This document shows, in pieces, positions 1 through 12,893 of a stretch of 64,000 nt of DNA; positions within the stretch are counted from its first letter, which is position 1; each line of letters starts with the position of its first letter. A program made the translations under genes and the position numbers. This DNA is from Brasenia schreberi (Eukaryota > Streptophyta > Magnoliopsida > Nymphaeales > Cabombaceae), in NCBI GenBank assembly GCA_036023115.1, contig JAYKKT010000056.1:4027501-4091500 (forward strand), in the 5' to 3' direction. The notes below the pieces were generated by a model. It ran no database searches, had not been told where the DNA came from, and worked only from the letters and a program-made list of their open reading frames with translations.

Positions 1-511
1 TTCAATACAGCCATGGATCCAACTCAAGATCAGTTTATTTTGAAAGAAAGATAAATAAGGCCCAGATACTTATAGAACATATTTGGGTCCACTTCATCAG
101 TGGCATGGATATAAATACTTCAAAAAGAAGATATCAGACCCAACTTAGAGATTTGGTAACTGCCACATGATGTCAGCATGGGTCCCATCAAGAGCCGTCC
201 AACATTATCCCAAACGAGGTCATCCAAGGCTTGGGTTTGACCCCCTTTTGAGGTACATATGAGTTTTGAGCCTAACTCAGGTTATCTCATGAAACTAAAC
301 CTTCATTTGCTTACTCTAAAACTTAATTTATTAAGCCTTGGTTTATTTACCCCAATTACACTCACTTGTCCTAAAAAATTGTTGAGTTGAGCATGAAACT
401 AGTTTTACTTCACATATTATATGCATCCATATGTTTTTTTAAGAGAATGATATGTGTTGGATACATAATATATAGGTTGACCCCTATATATGTACCATTT
501 AATGAATTTTG

Positions 512-513
512 TA

Positions 514-557
<44 letters not shown>

Positions 558-558
558 A
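512..558. repeat. (TA)n(TG)n microsatellite
   Basis: A run of alternating TA passes directly into alternating TG. It explains the short open frame with Ile-Tyr and Cys-Val runs that crosses it, which is not a gene. Confidence 0.95.
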
Positions 559-1447
559 TGTGTATACATATGTATAATACATTAGGTGTGGGTTAGGTTT
601 TAAAACGTATATAGATATTTTGGGGAATCAAAATACATGCGAATTATTGAAAATGTAGGAAATATTATGGAAAATCTCCTTATTTATGTGTTTAACAATC
701 TCTAGAATATCATCGGGAACCAACATTTTCTTTTATTTATTTACATAAGTAAATTCTTATCCTCTTTACATTATATACTTATGTAATTAAAATAAATTAC
801 TCACATTTGAATTGGAATCACCTAGCCTGACTCGATTTGACCTTGACCCAATAGCTTAACATTTGATTTCATTTGACCTTTACCCAATGGCCTAACTATT
901 CGATCCCACTGAACAAAGGTTAATCCATGCTAAGTTCAGCCCCTATCACCCAAGACTTGATCTCACTTAAGGTCTTTACCATAGTCAACTCACCTAGAAG
1001 ACCCAACATTGACCCCGACTCGTGTCATCTTGATACCCATTTGACTCGACCCGCTGACTCAAGATTCAAGGCTTGGTTCGACCCATCTTGGCTAGTTAGG
1101 ATTCAAGGCTCAAATGGAATGTATGGCACATGAAATTGACACTTAAACTGGTTGGCACGTCCCACCCTTGGCTTACCAAATGAAGACCCATTTGTGTCTG
1201 AAAAACTCAGAGATAAAGCTGCCCAATATCATTTAGATTTCATCAAGCCTAATTTCTCTATATTTTTGTAATCTTTGATTCCATTTGTATCTACCAACAT
1301 TGGCTATAAAAATTATAAATAGGATCTTAGCCCCTTATAATCGATCCATCCTTTAAGGGGGTTGGAATTCTTTTAGTTGATAACCAGAAAAGCCTCTCTT
1401 CTTTCTCTTTCTCTCTACTGCCATTTGTTGTGTATTTTGCGAATGTG

Positions 1448-1528
1448 TTTTATCAAACCAAGAGGGATTGTCCAGCATTTGCTGCATTTTTGCTAATGCG
1501 GTTTATCAAACCAAGAGGGATAGTCCAA
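1448..1528 (+). repeat. Direct repeat, period 54 bp, two copies
   Basis: The words TTTATCAAACCAAGAGGGAT at about 1448 and 1502 are repeated 54 bp apart, followed by T(or A)GTCCA in both. Function unknown; possibly part of a decayed LTR leader. Confidence 0.75.
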
Positions 1529-2576
1529 AATTAGTTCTTGAGGAAGCCCACGGGTCTTCAAGCTTTACCATCAATCCTTCAAACAGTGTGGATCTTCAAG
1601 TAGGTACTTTATTAATTTTGCATTAGTTCTCTCATATTTACGTTGCATTAATCTATTCATCACATGCATAAGAAGTTATTTCCAATTTATCGTGCATTTT
1701 AGTTTACATTTGCTTTCCATATTAGTCACATTTAATTAGGTATATCAATTATTTCAGTTCATATATATTATCTAGTCTTGAACTCCTGTTTCGCATCCAT
1801 CGCATATCCGTACTTCATGTAATCATTTATTCCTTGGTTTAATTCACTGCGACATTGCCCCATTAGTTATTCACCCTAAACAGTTTTACTCTAGTTAGTG
1901 GATTAGCTGTATCGTCTATTTTTCCTGTTGCTTTGATTCTGCTGCATATCAGTACATATCGTCTTGCATAAGTGATCCACATTGTGACCCAGTTTTATGT
2001 AAATTTTGAAATCATACATATTCGCATCTTATTCAAATTTTTAGTTCAGCATTCCATACTAGCTATTAACTATTCTGCATATACATATTGCTCATCCATT
2101 TTATCATGTGATCCCTTGTGTCCTACTTCTCTATAATATCTTTAGTTGTTCAGCACACACATTGCATTTAGTTTGCATGCACCATAGTTGGTTCATATTA
2201 ATTGTTTTAGCATAAGTATTAGTTTGCATTAAGTTCCCTATCTAGTTTCCTTAATTTTGCATCTATTGCTTACATTCATAATTGGTTTTCATCATAATAA
2301 CCTGGTTATTAATTGCATTATGTCGGCATACACTCCGATCACACAAGCCTTCTGCATTTTGTTTAGTCATTACATATTAATCTCATTTTATCTATTATTA
2401 GAGCCATTAGATATATCATTGCACATTTATTCTTAGAGCTGTTTTGTCTTATTTAGATAACTCATCCCAAACATTGTGAAAACATTTCATCAACATTTTG
2501 GTCGCCTTTTCTGTTCTATTGTCGTGTTGAAACAAGAAACCATCGACGCCAAATGTTTTTGTGCAACACAGATTAC

Positions 2577-4341
2577 TAGGGGTGAGCAGAATTCATATTT
2601 AACCAAAAAACCAGACTGACCCTAATCGAACCGACCGATTCGGTTTGGATTTGTAGAGTTCAAGTTTGGGTTCGGATTCTGTTTAAGTTTTTATAATATT
2701 TTGGATTTTGGTTCGGTTTGGGTTTCAGTTTCAGACTGATAAAAAAATTAATCCATTTAGTATTACGACTTATGACCCGTCGACCACCTCCCCTGATTCC
2801 CTGGTTCCCCTTCTCTCCTCGCCCCCTCTTTGTCTCTCGCCTTATCACTTGCTCTCCGCTCAACTCTATCGCCCTCTCTCTATCTCTTGCCCTCCTTCCC
2901 CATCTCTCCATTGCATAATTCGGTTTTCGATTCTCTTCTTTCTATAAGTGAATGGAGTCAATAAATTTGTCTTAGTTGCTTTCTACATAGAGGTGAAGTA
3001 TTGAATGTTGAAAAAAGTCTTATTAACGTGAGCTACCTCTTACACTTTATTAATTTTACTTTGATCTACGTGTGACATCTATTCTATTTAGTGTTTTTCT
3101 ACTTGGATACTTTTTGAGGTTTCACAAGTTATTTGGTATGGAGTGTAGTGATTTGTTATTATTGTAATTTGATTAATCTGCTTACTTGATTTTTTAAATT
3201 TGTGGACTGTAGCAATCAAACTATGATAAGTTAGTCATGCGAATGAGTTATATATCATATGTCTTATATGCATCAATCATTATTAGTTAATATTTCTCAT
3301 TATTGCAACCTCTATATTGGGTTTTTGAAGAATGATAATCGGTAAATGTAAATGCTTCAGGATTTCTGATTCAAGGAACATATTTTTATTGCAAAGCCAC
3401 AATTTAATGGCCAACTCGTAAAAGGTCACCCACATGAAAACATCTACACTGTTACGTTGTGTCAAAACAACTTGGATGATGCATACACATGATTGAATCA
3501 TCTACCTGCAACCCATGGTTACAAGCTACATTTGATCATTTAGACCACATAGATGATTTAATTTCATGACGAAATTTCTGCTCAACATATTTTGACTTAT
3601 AAATTTGATTTTGTGAGTTATGCAATTTTAATGCTTCGGACTGAAAGGGCATGATATTTCTTGATAAGGATGAAAGCAAAATTTGATAAATATTGAGTTG
3701 GTCATGCGATGATGAACAAGCCTTTTTTTATTGTAATTGATCCAAGAAAAATTTGAGGTGATGGAGTTTTCTTTTGTAAAACTTAGGACAAAAACAATGA
3801 AAAAATTTTATTTTAGGGAGTGAGAGGTGTTGTCTTTGACTTATACCATGAATATAGAAGAATCTTCAACCTCAAAATCTTATTGCCTCTCAATCAAGTG
3901 GAAACTCTAAAAACAACATTTTGGTAAGTGAGTCAGGTAATGTGGAAATAAAATGAAAGGCAAGAGTTTTTTAAGGAAGAATACCTTAAAATCAAAATAG
4001 AAATGTAATATGCAATAGGAAAAAAATTTGAATTGGATATTTATTTAGGTGAAAAAAACACTAGAAGATCATGATGATTTCGATAGTTTAAGACGGTGGA
4101 GAATTAATTCATAGAGATTTTTCATGCTTGACATCCACGAGGGATATCGTGACAGTTTTGATATCTACAATAGCTTTTGAGTCTACATTTAGTATTGAGT
4201 AGGGTCCTTCATGCATTTAGGAGTTTTTTGACAACTAAGGTAGCTCAATACTTGATTTGTGCATAGGATTGGCTGAAAGATAGTGTTAATTTAAATACTA
4301 AGGAAGAATTAGTTGATGTTGAAAATTTGAAAAACATGTAA
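2577..4341 (+). mobile_element. Decayed hAT-superfamily DNA transposon
   Basis: The left end reads TAGGGGTGAGCA, a form common at plant hAT termini, and is followed by subterminal words of the GGTTCGGTT type (about 2600-2720). The right part holds a broken hAT transposase C-terminus. No matching right terminal repeat or 8-bp target duplication was found, so the right border is only the end of recognisable coding sequence. The element is inactive. Confidence 0.6.
3670..4341 (+). pseudogene. hAT transposase C-terminal fragment
   Basis: Conceptual translation, allowing frameshifts and stops, gives the order seen in plant hAT transposases. First comes a segment beginning MKAKFDKY and running to IVIDPRK near 3670-3750. 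Next is FDSLRRWRINS near 4080-4115. Last is the hAT dimerisation signature FESTFSIE, then RVLHAFRSFLTTKVAQYLIC and DWLKD near 4165-4285. Several stop codons (for example TAG just before DWLKD) and at least one frameshift break it. In the family this C-terminal region is needed for dimerisation and carries part of the catalytic core. The N-terminal BED zinc finger and first catalytic Asp were not found. It cannot make a working protein. Confidence 0.7.
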
Positions 4342-4764
4342 GATTGCTTTTACCTTTTACTATTATATGTTTCATATCATTGAATTATTTTTTTATGACA
4401 ATTCAAGTTTATAAGTTGTTGGATCGGGAGCAGTGTGGTAGTTTTGAGTAGCAACACAGATTCATTAAGTAATTATGTTTTATTATGCTAATTATTTATT
4501 TTATTGACCTTTTCATGACTATTTTATTTACCTTTTCATGATTATTTTATTTACCTTTTCATGTAGGTCAAACAGAGTTAGACGAGGAATGAAGATAGAA
4601 CCAAATAGTTTAGGCCTTCACATGTATTGCAAAATTGGTTAACCTAACTTTCATGCAGGCAACAAGATATTGTTGCTTTTTTTTTGGTTTGAACTTTTAC
4701 AAAGTTGGAGATTGAGAGACATAAACTTCAAATGGTTTTCACGCAATGGCTTGTCTGCTCCTAT
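4342..4764. other. Non-coding stretch between hAT relic and gypsy fragment
   Basis: AT-rich sequence with a short TTATTTTATTTACC-like direct repeat near 4500-4565. No gene, RNA or clear element end was recognised. It may contain the lost 3' end of the hAT element. Confidence 0.5.
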
Positions 4765-6217
4765 TTCTTTAGATGACAATTGACAATATTCATTTAGTCT
4801 TCTTTCATACATAACCTTAATAACACCATAGCAGATGCCCTCTCCTCTTTAGGGCCATCTCTAAGAATTAACCCTACAATGGGAACTTGATTCATAGAGA
4901 TCCTACATTTACCCAGTCCATCCACCCATGATTTAGAGATTTACCAAAATGATCAAAATTCAAATAAAAAACCTTGGTTTCAAGACATTAAAAACTTTTT
5001 AGAAAATAGAGGATTTCTCCAATTTGCTTCATTTAAAGATAAGGTTTTTATTCAAAAAATTTCAACCCGATATGCGATTTTGGGAGGGGTGCTTTATAAG
5101 AAAAGTTTCACCGGCATCTTGTTGAGATGTGTCAATTATGATGAGGCTAGGACCATTATGCATGAGTTCCACGATGGAGAATGTGGAGGTCATGTCAATG
5201 CAAATATGATGGCCATGAAAATACTTAGATCAGGTTATTTTTTGTCCACATTGAAGCAAGATTGTCATAATGTTAGAAAGTGTCATCAATGTCAAGTGCA
5301 TGAAAATGTCATTTGCATTCCATCATCCGCATTGCATTCTATCGTGAGTCCATGGCTCTTCACCATGTGGGCATTTGATATCATAAGACCTATCTCACCT
5401 ATCGTATCAAATGGACATAGGTTTATTTTAGGAGTCACTGAATATTTTTCTAAATGGATTGAAGCTACCTCCTTGACTAATGTCCAAGGACAACATGTAG
5501 TAGCATTCATTAAGAAAAATATCTTGGCTCGATTTGGAGTTCCAAGAGACCTAGTGTTGGATAATGCCACCCCATTCAAAAATGAGAAAGTAGAAAAATT
5601 ATGTAAGACCTATGGCATTACTTAACACTTTTCATCACCCTACTACCCTCAAGGCAACGGCCAAGCCGAAGCCACAAACAAAACCCTAATAAGCATTATT
5701 GAGAAAATTTTAGAAAATGGTAGGACATGGCATGAAAAGTTAGATTAAGGCTTATGGACTTATAGGACTTCCATCTGCACACCCACAAATGCCACACCAT
5801 TTGAGTTGGTCTATGGTACAAATGTCATACTTCCCATTCATACGAAATTGCATTCATTTCATACATCTCTTGCACTCGATTTGCCCATAGAGACCCTACA
5901 ACAAGCTAAGATGGCTGAGCTTGACCTACTTGATGAGAAAAAACTCCTTGTCATAGATCATGCACATGCATACCATCAAAGGATAGCTCGACATTATGAA
6001 AATCATATGAAGGCTCGCAACTTCAAAGTAAGAGATCTTATTTTGAAAACTATCCACCATCGTGACCCACATCCACTAGGTAAGTGGCGGCCCAAGTGGG
6101 ATGTCCCTATGTTGTAAGAGAGGCAACTACAAATAATGCATATTGGTTGATTGATGTTAAGGGACAAAATTTAGTAGCCCTATAAATGCCCAATACTTGA
6201 AAAAATATTATATATAG
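4765..6217 (+). pseudogene. Gypsy pol fragment: RNase H end plus integrase
   Basis: Translation begins in the end of the second RNase H (IADALSSLG, where the other copies have a conserved Asp). It continues through a linker into integrase. The integrase zinc finger is visible as HEFHDGECGGH then CHNVRKCHQCQ (HHCC type, 5160-5300). The catalytic core starts at WAFDI (5371) with FGVPRDLVLDN (5533-5565), then PQGNGQAEATNKT (about 5650). The C-terminal domain ends in GKWRPKWD (6080-6105). The longest open part is 5080-5625 (181 codons), ended by a TAA just before HFSSPYYPQGNGQAE. A second stop is in the LD*GLWTYRT segment near 5747 and the frame shifts near the end. Inactive. Confidence 0.88.
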
Positions 6218-7314
6218 GGTCTACTTTAAATTCATTTGAAAAGGTTTTAAAATGGGTCTCATTTGAATTTCTTGAAAGAATTATCAAAATGGATTATGTG
6301 ACCCTGAATTAGGGAATTGATGCTTTATAAAAAGTGGAGTTTTCAAAATCATTTGGTAATATTTCAAAAATGTTTGGCTTACAAAATGAAGCCTAGTTCA
6401 AAATAGCAAAATATTTTCAAATGATAGGTGCTATTAGGAAATGGGATATACTTGGTTAAATTGAGTATCTAAAGGGATAAGTTATATTCCCTCACTTCAT
6501 TTCTCTCTAAAAAGAAAAATTGGTAAAATCAAAAGAAAATGAAGAAAAACAAAACCTCCAATATAGAGGTTTCCTTTGGAAGAAAAGAAAAAGAAAAGAC
6601 AAAGCTCAAAAGAGCAATTTTCTATCAAAAACTTCTTGGCCTTATTCCATGAGACACTTCAGAATGGACTGTGAGAAACTCTTTCCCAAATTCCCACAAC
6701 TTATCCCAATGGAGAAATGTTTGTCATTAAAATCCCAGAGTAGGAATAAGCTTATTTGGGTTTCATTTTGTTTGAGAATTAGACTTTGTTGTATGAGAAA
6801 TTGAATTTTGAAATGCTATTCAAAATTTTTTGTAAAACTTATGCTAAGTAGTGGGTATTAAAACCCCGAGTAAGGGAAAATATAAGAAATTGGAAGTCCT
6901 TCTTGATAGAAACTAAAAAGAGTTCCCTTTTAAAAAAAAATTCGAAAATCCGAAACATCAAAGGAAATAATATGAGAATCATCTTCTTTGGGGCAACCAG
7001 CCTTCATAGGTTTTTTCTCAAGCTCACGAAACTCATATAGGGATCTCTAAGCACACACCTCACTTACATCACATACCATGCATGCACACATCCATGAAAG
7101 GGTCAGTCATGTATGATCATTCTAGGACTAAATGTTTTCTAAATCAAGTCCCCTTTGGCTAAGGTCCCCTCCTTCACAAATCCAAGAAGATGATGTTATG
7201 GAAAGAGGGAAAAATTTCATACCCTCAAGACAAATTTGGAAAGAAAAACCAAAAGGGTATTTTCTTCTTTGCCATTATCCAAATAAATTTGAATTAATGC
7301 CAAAGAGGAGCATC
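6218..7314 (+). other. 3' untranslated region of the gypsy fragment
   Basis: A non-coding stretch between the pol stop and the 3' LTR. Parts of it (for example 6740-6790, around GTTTGAGAATTAGAC) match, in reverse complement, the sequence downstream of pol at 37344-38050, showing it is element DNA. The short open frames at 6520-6804 and 7132-7371 are not conserved as proteins. A purine-rich AAAGAGGAGCA word lies just before the LTR and is the likely polypurine tract. Confidence 0.7.
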
Positions 7315-9550
7315 TGTAAATACCCTAAAAAGTTTTTCAAAAACAAATCTAATCATGCTTTAAATTTTTAAAACAAACCTAGTCTTGTTTTAATTTTATG
7401 ATTTGAACACAGCCTACGAATTTCATAAAATACCAAAAACACAACATTTTGAAATTAAACAATTTTTAAACTTGAAATTACAAAATCGAGTTTTGAAAAT
7501 TAAAGAGATACTAATGGAGTAAAGCATGGATCAAAAGGAGATAAGGATGAATTTGTGAAAATAATACCGATGATTCAGGGCCAAATCTAGCAAAGCGCGG
7601 AGCAAGGAATGGGTCAAGGCACGATCAACTGTCCAACCCCAATCTCAAGGCCTCATACCAAACCAAGATGCAACTCAATTCAATTCAAAGTGGAAATTGA
7701 AACCAAAGCTCAAACAAAGTTCAAACTCAAGTGGCTACATCAAATTCACTCATGGCATGGGCCGCACTCAGCCAAGAAGTCAAGGCCATGGCTAGGAAGT
7801 CAAGTTGCGGACTTCATGCATTAAAGTAGCTAAGGGATAACCACAAGCTTCAACAAAAAGTGGGTTGAACTTGGCAAGACCACCATGAGCTGCACCTAGA
7901 CTGCACCCAAGTCAAGACTCGAGGCAAGCCACCATGGTCGAGCAAGGGACTGGCTAGGGTGAGTCGAGCTCACCTAGCTAAGCCCAATAAAAAAGGTGGT
8001 TCATGTGGGTTGCACCAAGCCCACATGGGCTAAGAGGGGACCACCCTCCCAACCCACATGCACCCCATGTGCATGAATGGGCCAGCCATTTGGATCGATT
8101 TGGATTGAGATGACTCCAAAGGTCCAAATCGTGGAATGCTCTAGACCCCCCCTCCCTTGAACTCTATAAAAGGAGACCTTGGGGTTGGGTTCAAGGCATT
8201 AAAGGGAGTGAAGAGAGAGAGAAGCCTGCAGCCAAGTGAGGAGAGAAAGCTAGAGAGAGGAAGGAGAAGAAGAGGCTTGGAGGTGCTGCCCACTCCAAGT
8301 CGTGTTCACCAATTCGCCAAGAAACATCTTCAATCAAGGTTGATTCTCCCTCTCTTTGAATTTTGTTTATTCCTTAATTTCATTCAATTAAGAAAGGGTT
8401 GTAATTAAGAAGCAACTGACTCCATTCATAGATATAATAGGTAGATGTTATGTTGCCCAATTTCTTTTGTTCATTAGATGCCTATTATATGTTTGATTTT
8501 CAGTTTCTCCTACATCTGTGTACGTTATAAGCTCTTATATCTCCTAATCCCCTCTATGCTTAAGCTATAATTATACTTTCCTTCATTTTCTTCAATTATT
8601 TACATTGAAATTGCTGTGGATTGTCTTCTAATTTGGGACGAAATGCATTCATTTATATTATAAACCCGAAAATATGTTTTCTGCATCCTTTATCTGTCTG
8701 ATGTTTGATTTTTAATTCCTTTCTCTCTGCTCCGAATGCTCTGAAACTTTGCCCACATAATTTATACACAGAAGCCCACTTCAAATAAATTTTTCAAGAA
8801 TTTTAGGGTAGTGCAAAGATATAAATAAAATCAGAATAGATTGTTCAAAATCATAATAGAATTTGTGAAACTCATTTTTCCTAAAATAGAGGTTGGGTTA
8901 TTATCTTATAACTTTGTCTGTGATAAACTAAATTCATTTAAACAGTCTCATTATAAAGTTGATATTCATATCTTTCCAACAAGACTAAGTTCATAGAAAT
9001 CGGAGGTCTTTGCATTGAGATACTATTATTTTACTAAACCTCTGTATTTCTGTCACGAAACTATCCCAAACGTTTGAGCAAGGGTCAATTTCTAATTTAA
9101 ACACAAAAAATTAGAACAAAAATATTTCCTAAATCTTCATATGAGTTTCTATCTACTGTAAAATTTTAATGATTTTTTGAGATTTAGAAGCTATTGAGAA
9201 AAATTCGGAAACAAGTCTCTGAAAATAGAATCAGTTTCTAATTTTCAGGACTTTAAAAAAAAATCTTTCAAAAGCTAAGTTCACGAGTTTGGCTAAGTTC
9301 ATGAGAATTGAAAGTGGATTTTGAAAATACAACAAACCTAAAACAATCCCCAAAGCGTCTAGGTTGACCCTTGAGCTTCGATTCAAGAAGGCCTAAGTCG
9401 AAAAGATCTCACTTACCCACAATCACTATTGAAGTCAGAAATAATCTTTGTTAGTTTAAGTAAACTAACTGGCATGCTCACACACGACATAGTTTGTGAA
9501 AATTATTTCAAGTCTCTACATAGACTTCGGAATAAAATTTCACATATACA
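7315..9550 (+). repeat. 3' LTR of the Tat-like gypsy fragment (2236 bp)
   Basis: It begins TGTAAATACCC, the same start as the other gypsy LTRs here (TGTAAACACCC), and ends ATATACA. The last 200 bp (about 9360-9550) match the U5 ends of the LTRs at 47862, 49855 and 57637 (left to right or in reverse complement): the shared words are TTCAAGAAGG, GAGTCAG-like and AGTAAACTAACTGGCATGC-like segments. A TATAAAA promoter word lies at 8165. No target duplication can be read because the other end of the element is lost. Confidence 0.78.
8165..8171 (+). promoter_or_regulatory. TATA box of the gypsy 3' LTR
   Basis: TATAAAA, about 850 bp into the LTR, at the place equivalent to the TATAAATA of the other gypsy LTRs in this window. 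It is followed by purine-rich sequence and would start the R region. Confidence 0.6.
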
Positions 9551-12500
9551 ATATTATCTCTCAAGTACCCATAGATACATTACAAATTGGTTCTCCCTAA
9601 GTTTCTTGTTTGTGTTTAAGGATTGATAGTATCATGTCAGACATATTTTTAAATATGTAGAACGGCGTCTAGTCCGTCTCCAAGCCTGTTTTGTTCTTTA
9701 CTTTTGGATTGAACCACCAAAGAATTTTTATAATTTTAGGCTCTGTAAAGAACATTACTAAAGTATGTTTTGTAATACAGTAACTGATTGGAGTTTTTTT
9801 ATTAGGTGTTTAGTTTTTTCCTTTCAACTTTTAATTATTAGACATATATTTCTTTTGGTGGCACTATGTTAAAGACAATGATAACAGAGCTGCCCTATAC
9901 ATGTCCTGCCGCACACAAAGAATGTGTGCTTGAATTCTTATAATATGTTGAGTTTATTTGTGAAGGTAAAAACCCTACGAAAGTTTGAAGTTATAGAAGT
10001 CATACAGGAACTATCACTCACAAGGCCTGATGGGATACAAAGATGTTAGCTGGACTTACCTGAACAATGGTTAGCAGGCCAGGCATATATTTCTATATTT
10101 TGATTACCCAGTTGGTCCCAAACAGGTTGGGTCCCTAATATGGTTAGGCTTAAGGGTCTCTGAGGGTTTCTGGTAGTTTCTTTAAACCACAAGCTGCATA
10201 TTGAAGAATAATGCACCAGCTGGCAATTTCTGCTTCTTGAAGGGAACTCATCTAGCTGTTGGTTTGATTGTCCCGATGATAGTCTATACATAATAACTGA
10301 AGTTGTGTATCCAATTATGATAAACCAAATCTTAGAAAATGAACATGTATAAGCATCTGTAAGTACTGATATTCAACTCTCTTTTTAAGATTGACAATCT
10401 CAGGTTAGGTACGCAGATCTCTAGTGCATACAGGGACAACTCAGCGGTGGCTCACTAGATTCTGAACCAATATTCTGAAGAGGATACGTGCAGACATATA
10501 TATTTGTATCATATAATATGGGACAATAATTTTTTTTATTTGATAAAAGCCTTAAACATAAAAATCTAAATTCCATGAAAAAAAAACAAAGTATTATTGG
10601 ATCAATGAACATGATAATATTATATAATATGGTGTGTCGGAATGCAATGCAATGCAATAAAGCACATAAATGTGTGAAATGATACAGATATTATAGTTAA
10701 GAGGTGGTCGGTTTGGACCCAACCTGCCTGGTCAGAATGGAGTTGAACCACCTTGAAAACTAAGCAAAACCATAATTATGGGAACCACAACCTGAACTGA
10801 GACAAAGGCCCTCCGGTTTGGTTCCGTTTCCATCCACCACGGAACTGAACTGCAATAGGCGGTTCATAATTATGTTTTGAATTTGGTTTCAAAGACCCAC
10901 TTTTATTAGATAACCGTTTTTAAGATAGAACCAGAACCAAACCAAAACCGTACTGAAACTGGACCTAGAACCAGTGGATCCTAAATAAGAGGTGGGTAGG
11001 TTCGGTTCAGGTTCCAGTCCGATTTACCCGGAATCTGCCAGGTATAGGTGATGGCACGAGACGTCATATTATTCTATCATGTGGTATGCTGCCATATTTA
11101 CGGCTGCAGATTGGAAATCTCGACTTTTTGTGAGGGACACCAATATTCTAAGGTCGCACTTTGACACCCGTAGGTTTTGTTTTTTGCCCTTTGAGGCATG
11201 GAAATCAACAAATTTATATAGTAATGACAGTCTTTCAAAATTTTGACATTGTCATTCATATCTATGGCTAGTGAGAGCAGTAAATGATAAATACTGCTCT
11301 TCTGGTTATGTGCATCGCGTCTCGCATATATCTCATAAGTGTGAGACCATTCACAAACTACTACGAGAGGACAGAGATAGAAAAAGTCATACAGATGTGA
11401 ATTCCACCCGTTCACATGCAATAAAAGAGCCCAGATGGCTACTTTTCAATCTTCTCTGACCTCTGTGGACCTGACACGCTATTGTTTTCTCGCTCTTGGT
11501 TAGGTGCGATTGGGTCATGGTTCATTAAAGTGTTTGGAATGTTGACCGCCTGACTGCGTACAGTGACAATTTGAAACCTAACTAGATAAGCACTGAATGT
11601 TTCATCAACCAGAGTTTTACCTGGTTGTTTCTCATTTCAAAAGGTTCAATTGTAGGGTTCACTGATGAGAAGGTCGATCCCTCCGCCAACCTCCAGGCAC
11701 TAATCAATTGCTCTGAGAGATCACTTAGCTGGCCCCGTAATGCATGTCACTTATGTTATCTCGATGAGATAGTTAACGAGCTAGCTAAAAGGTGTGTTTT
11801 GTTGCTAGATCATGATCGCCTAGATCACCTTATCAACTTCTCACATCCCTACCATTTAATACTTGGGAGACAAGAGCTCAGACGTGGCTCGACCACTACC
11901 CAAAGTCATTTAAAACGTAATCCAACCATATCAATTCTTGTGAACTACTAGCAAAGGAAGATATAACCGATGACATATTGAGAACACTGTCTACGTGGTC
12001 TAACCGTGATTGAAAGCATCAAAACTTGATGTAGTTGTACAAGAAAAGGAAACGAAAGAAACTATTTAAAACAATCGAGAATCGCCCAATGCTTCGCACT
12101 TGAAACCTTCCGACAAGGTAGAGCAGGCAATGGGTTGGGCATAGAACCTAACCCGGTCAAACCCAATCCACACTGAATTAGGGTCTGTAGGGGCACACAA
12201 TAGGTTTTCATAATTTATAGGCACACACCCTTTTTACAATACACATCCTCCTTTTTTCCACTTTTCTCAAAATACCCCCTGTTGCTTTCAGTAATTACAA
12301 AAATACCCTCTGATTGGAAAATGAGGCCTTCTCTCTTCATGCGTGAATCTGCTTCCGACTGTTCTTCCATCCAATCTTCGACTCATTTTAGACACCTGTT
12401 TCTCGATTTATAGAGTCATCAATCATTCCCTTCTAAAATATTTCCGACTTATCATAAGTGTCAGAATTGCGGAACAAGCATGCACCCGCGCTCTCACACA

Positions 12501-12782
12501 CACGCACAAGTGGCTTGAACCTTACGTGAACTAAAAGGAGCAGCACTGCATAGTGCAGAGTGGAAGCTCAGAGTGGTGCACTAAAAGAGTAAAATGGCCG
12601 TCATAGTCGGTTGGTGGCCCTTTAATTCCTCTCTTCATTATTATATTCAATACACAATGGACTCACATGGCTGTGTGTATCGTTTTCAAGCTTATCAAAC
12701 TCCCCAACTCTTTGTTTCTCACCGTTACTTTCTTGCTTTAAATATATATTTAATTATTGGCAATCGCCCCAACTTGTTGGCC
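9551..12782. other. Intergenic region upstream of the plantacyanin gene
   Basis: No convincing gene was recognised. Open frames at 10046-10291 and 11098-11421 (minus) and 11625-11951 (plus) have no family signature that I know. Part of the region (10690-11040) is a GGTTCGG/CCGAACC-type repeat described separately. The last few hundred bases should hold the plantacyanin promoter. Confidence 0.5.
10690..11040. repeat. GGTTCGG/AACC-rich repeat, probably a non-autonomous transposon
   Basis: The stretch opens with GAGGTGGTCGGTTTGG and has a related GAGGTGGGTAGGTTCGG word near 10988. AACC/GGTT words occur in both orientations between them. Such subterminal words are common in plant hAT-type miniature elements, but no clean terminal repeat or target duplication was found. 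Confidence 0.4.
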
Positions 12783-12790
12783 TATAAATA
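12783..12790 (+). promoter_or_regulatory. TATA box of the plantacyanin gene
   Basis: TATAAATA lies 111 bp upstream of the ATG at 12894. It is followed by pyrimidine-rich sequence (CCTCATTCCCCTCAAGCC) suited to a plant transcription start near 12815-12825, which would give a 5' leader of roughly 70-80 nt. Confidence 0.75.
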
Positions 12791-12893
12791 TCTACCTTGT
12801 TCCTCATTCCCCTCAAGCCTACACTCTTAACAGTAACTGAACCCCCTCACATCTCTGAAACCGTTTATTGTTATTTGCTTCTTGGGAGTTGAG

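Larger units (their letters stand above)
1..2576. other. Gene-free AT-rich region
   Basis: No reading frame here resembles a known protein and the open frames are short and of low complexity. The part from about 1200 to 1620 (an AT-rich stretch, then a CT-rich stretch and two direct repeats) has the look of a decayed LTR or leader, but no paired copy or terminal TG..CA could be fixed. From about 1620 to 2500 the sequence is T-rich with many TTGCAT-like words and no coding signal. Confidence 0.6.
4765..9550 (+). mobile_element. 3' half of a Tat-like Ty3/gypsy retrotransposon
   Basis: The order is end of the second RNase H, integrase, long 3' untranslated region, purine-rich tract and a 3' LTR. 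This matches the 3' half of the element at 56867-64000 in gene order and protein sequence. Everything upstream of the second RNase H (gag, protease, RT, 5' LTR) is missing, and the left border at about 4765 is where homology stops. The LTR is shorter (2.24 kb) than the 2.9 kb LTRs further right, so this is a related but older or separate subfamily. Confidence 0.8.

Noticed and set aside
1340..1640. Possible complete LTR or terminal-repeat miniature retrotransposon
   Set aside because: CT-rich leader and direct repeats are suggestive, but no TG..CA pair, target copy or second LTR could be found.
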